Shown here in pieces: positions 63,404-64,000 of a DNA stretch of 64,000 bases. This DNA comes from Alitta virens (lineage: Eukaryota > Annelida > Polychaeta > Phyllodocida > Nereididae): positions 11,065,374 through 11,129,373 of the forward strand of contig OW028580.1 of the NCBI GenBank assembly GCA_932294295.1. Direction: 5' to 3'. Position numbers and translations under genes: made by a program. Positions within the stretch are counted from its first letter, which is position 1. Every line of letters starts with the position of its first letter. The notes under the pieces were generated by a model that was not told the origin of the DNA, made no database searches, and saw only the letters and a program-made list of their open reading frames with translations.

Positions 63404-63959
63404 ATGAGAGGCAGAGGACGAAGCGTGCATTATGATAGCCACGTGGGGCACTCGTGCGTAGCGGGGTCAAGGCCGTTGCAGAGGGCCAGGATGCTGACAA
63501 GAAAACAAACAACAACAACGCAACACCGAAGTGAAATACACTATAGTAGGCTCATGGAACGATGTTGCACAGTTAAATTATCAAGAGTACACAAAAATGT
63601 AGGAAGTGCATTTAGCAGTGAGATGCTAGACTCACAGACCAAGCCGATGAAGTAGTAATTTAGGTCAACTTAGCAGAGCCAAAGAGAGGCACAGGACGAA
63701 GCGTGCATTATGATAGCCACGTGGGGCACTCGTGCGTAGCGGGGTCAAGGCCGTTGCAGAGGGCCATAATGCAGACAAGAAAACAAACGACAACAACGCG
63801 ACACCGAGGTGAAATACTCTATAGTAGGCTCATTGAACGTCGTTGCACAGTTAAATTATCAAGAGTACACAAAAATGTAGGAAGTACATTTAGCAGTGAG
63901 ATGCCAGACTCACAGGCCGCACCGATGAAGTAGTAAATTAGGTCCACTTAGCAGAGCCA

Positions 63960-64000
63960 ATGAGAGGCAGAGGACGAAGCGTGCATTATGATAGCCACGT
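63960..64000 (+). repeat. partial satellite monomer at right edge
   Basis: First 41 bp of a monomer, ending in CCACGT. The array continues beyond the window. Confidence 0.95.

Larger units (their letters stand above)
1..64000. repeat. 278-bp satellite DNA array filling the window
   Basis: The same 278-bp sequence repeats head to tail in one orientation from edge to edge, with no interruption by unique DNA, transposon or gene. Each copy runs from ATGAGAGGCAGAGG through CCACGTGG, GGTCAAGGCC, an A-rich ACAAGAAAAC segment, TTAAATTA, ACACAAAAATG and CAGTGAGATG to CCGATGAAG. Counting from 138 gives exactly 231 complete monomers once 26 small indel events are allowed for. Classes of monomers differ by single bases and are organised into higher-order repeats. 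Such arrays are usually centromeric, pericentromeric, subtelomeric or sex-chromosome heterochromatin; which applies here cannot be told from the window. I do not recognise the satellite family. Confidence 0.98.
63200..64000 (+). repeat. 1,038-bp four-monomer HOR, copy D4, cut by window edge
   Basis: Truncated monomer, CACTATAG monomer with AAACAACAACAACG, and CCATAATGCAG monomer with GCTCATTGAAC, matching D1 at an offset of 7,839 bp. The fourth monomer begins at 63960 and leaves the window. Confidence 0.93.

Noticed and set aside
1..64000. CRISPR array
   Set aside because: The period is 278 bp and the whole unit is conserved. There are no short direct repeats separated by unique spacers and no cas genes.
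1..64000. rDNA spacer subrepeats or a retroelement array
   Set aside because: No rRNA sequence, terminal repeats, reverse transcriptase, transposase or target-site duplications appear anywhere in 64 kb.

Overview
The whole 64,000-base window is one uninterrupted, head-to-tail tandem array of a 278-bp satellite monomer. I find no gene, RNA gene, transposon or unique spacer. Taking each monomer to start at the ATGAGAGGC (or AAGAGAGGC) motif, there are 231 complete monomers from 138 to 63959, plus a 137-bp partial copy at the left edge and a 41-bp partial copy at the right edge. The count closes exactly: 231 x 278 = 64,218, and 63,822 bp are present. The 396-bp shortfall equals the indels I can see (six 1-bp deletions, two 2-bp insertions, thirteen net 3-bp losses, five 71-bp deletions). 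So nothing foreign is inserted anywhere.

The organism is a eukaryote, since an array of this size and layering is typical of centromeric, pericentromeric, subtelomeric or sex-chromosome heterochromatin. I do not recognise the monomer and cannot name a species. A hand count of the monomer at 694 gives about 49% GC and a CpG observed/expected near 0.86. The sequence has therefore not been strongly CpG-depleted, which fits a lightly methylated genome (many invertebrates, for example) better than a typical vertebrate, but this is weak evidence.

The monomers belong to several variant classes that differ by roughly 7% (one pair counted by eye). These classes are arranged in higher-order repeats (HORs), and adjacent HOR copies are nearly identical. 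Left domain (about 1-31,550): HOR units opened by a marker monomer containing CCATACTGCTG, with 19, 21, 16, 17, 10, 18, 7 and 5 monomers. Right domain (about 31,551-64,000): a 3,333-bp 12-monomer HOR present three times, the last copy with only ten monomers (31,551-40,993); a 2,502-bp-offset duplication (39,659-44,329); a 14-/12-monomer pair (44,330-51,545); and five copies of a 1,038-bp four-monomer unit carrying a 204-bp truncated monomer (from 52,933), themselves inside a recurrence at about 7,840 bp. The left marker monomer is last seen at 30,161. A different marker (CCATAATGCAG) first appears at 34,050 and runs to the end.

The array looks like the product of repeated unequal exchange at several scales. 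In two cases a recombinant monomer sits at the duplication junction with both parental monomers still present, which confines the breakpoint to about 24 bp (29,781-29,804) or 34 bp (18,230-18,263). Most monomers contain an open frame of 76-84 codons, but this is not evidence of a gene: the period is not a multiple of three, and many monomers share an in-frame stop.
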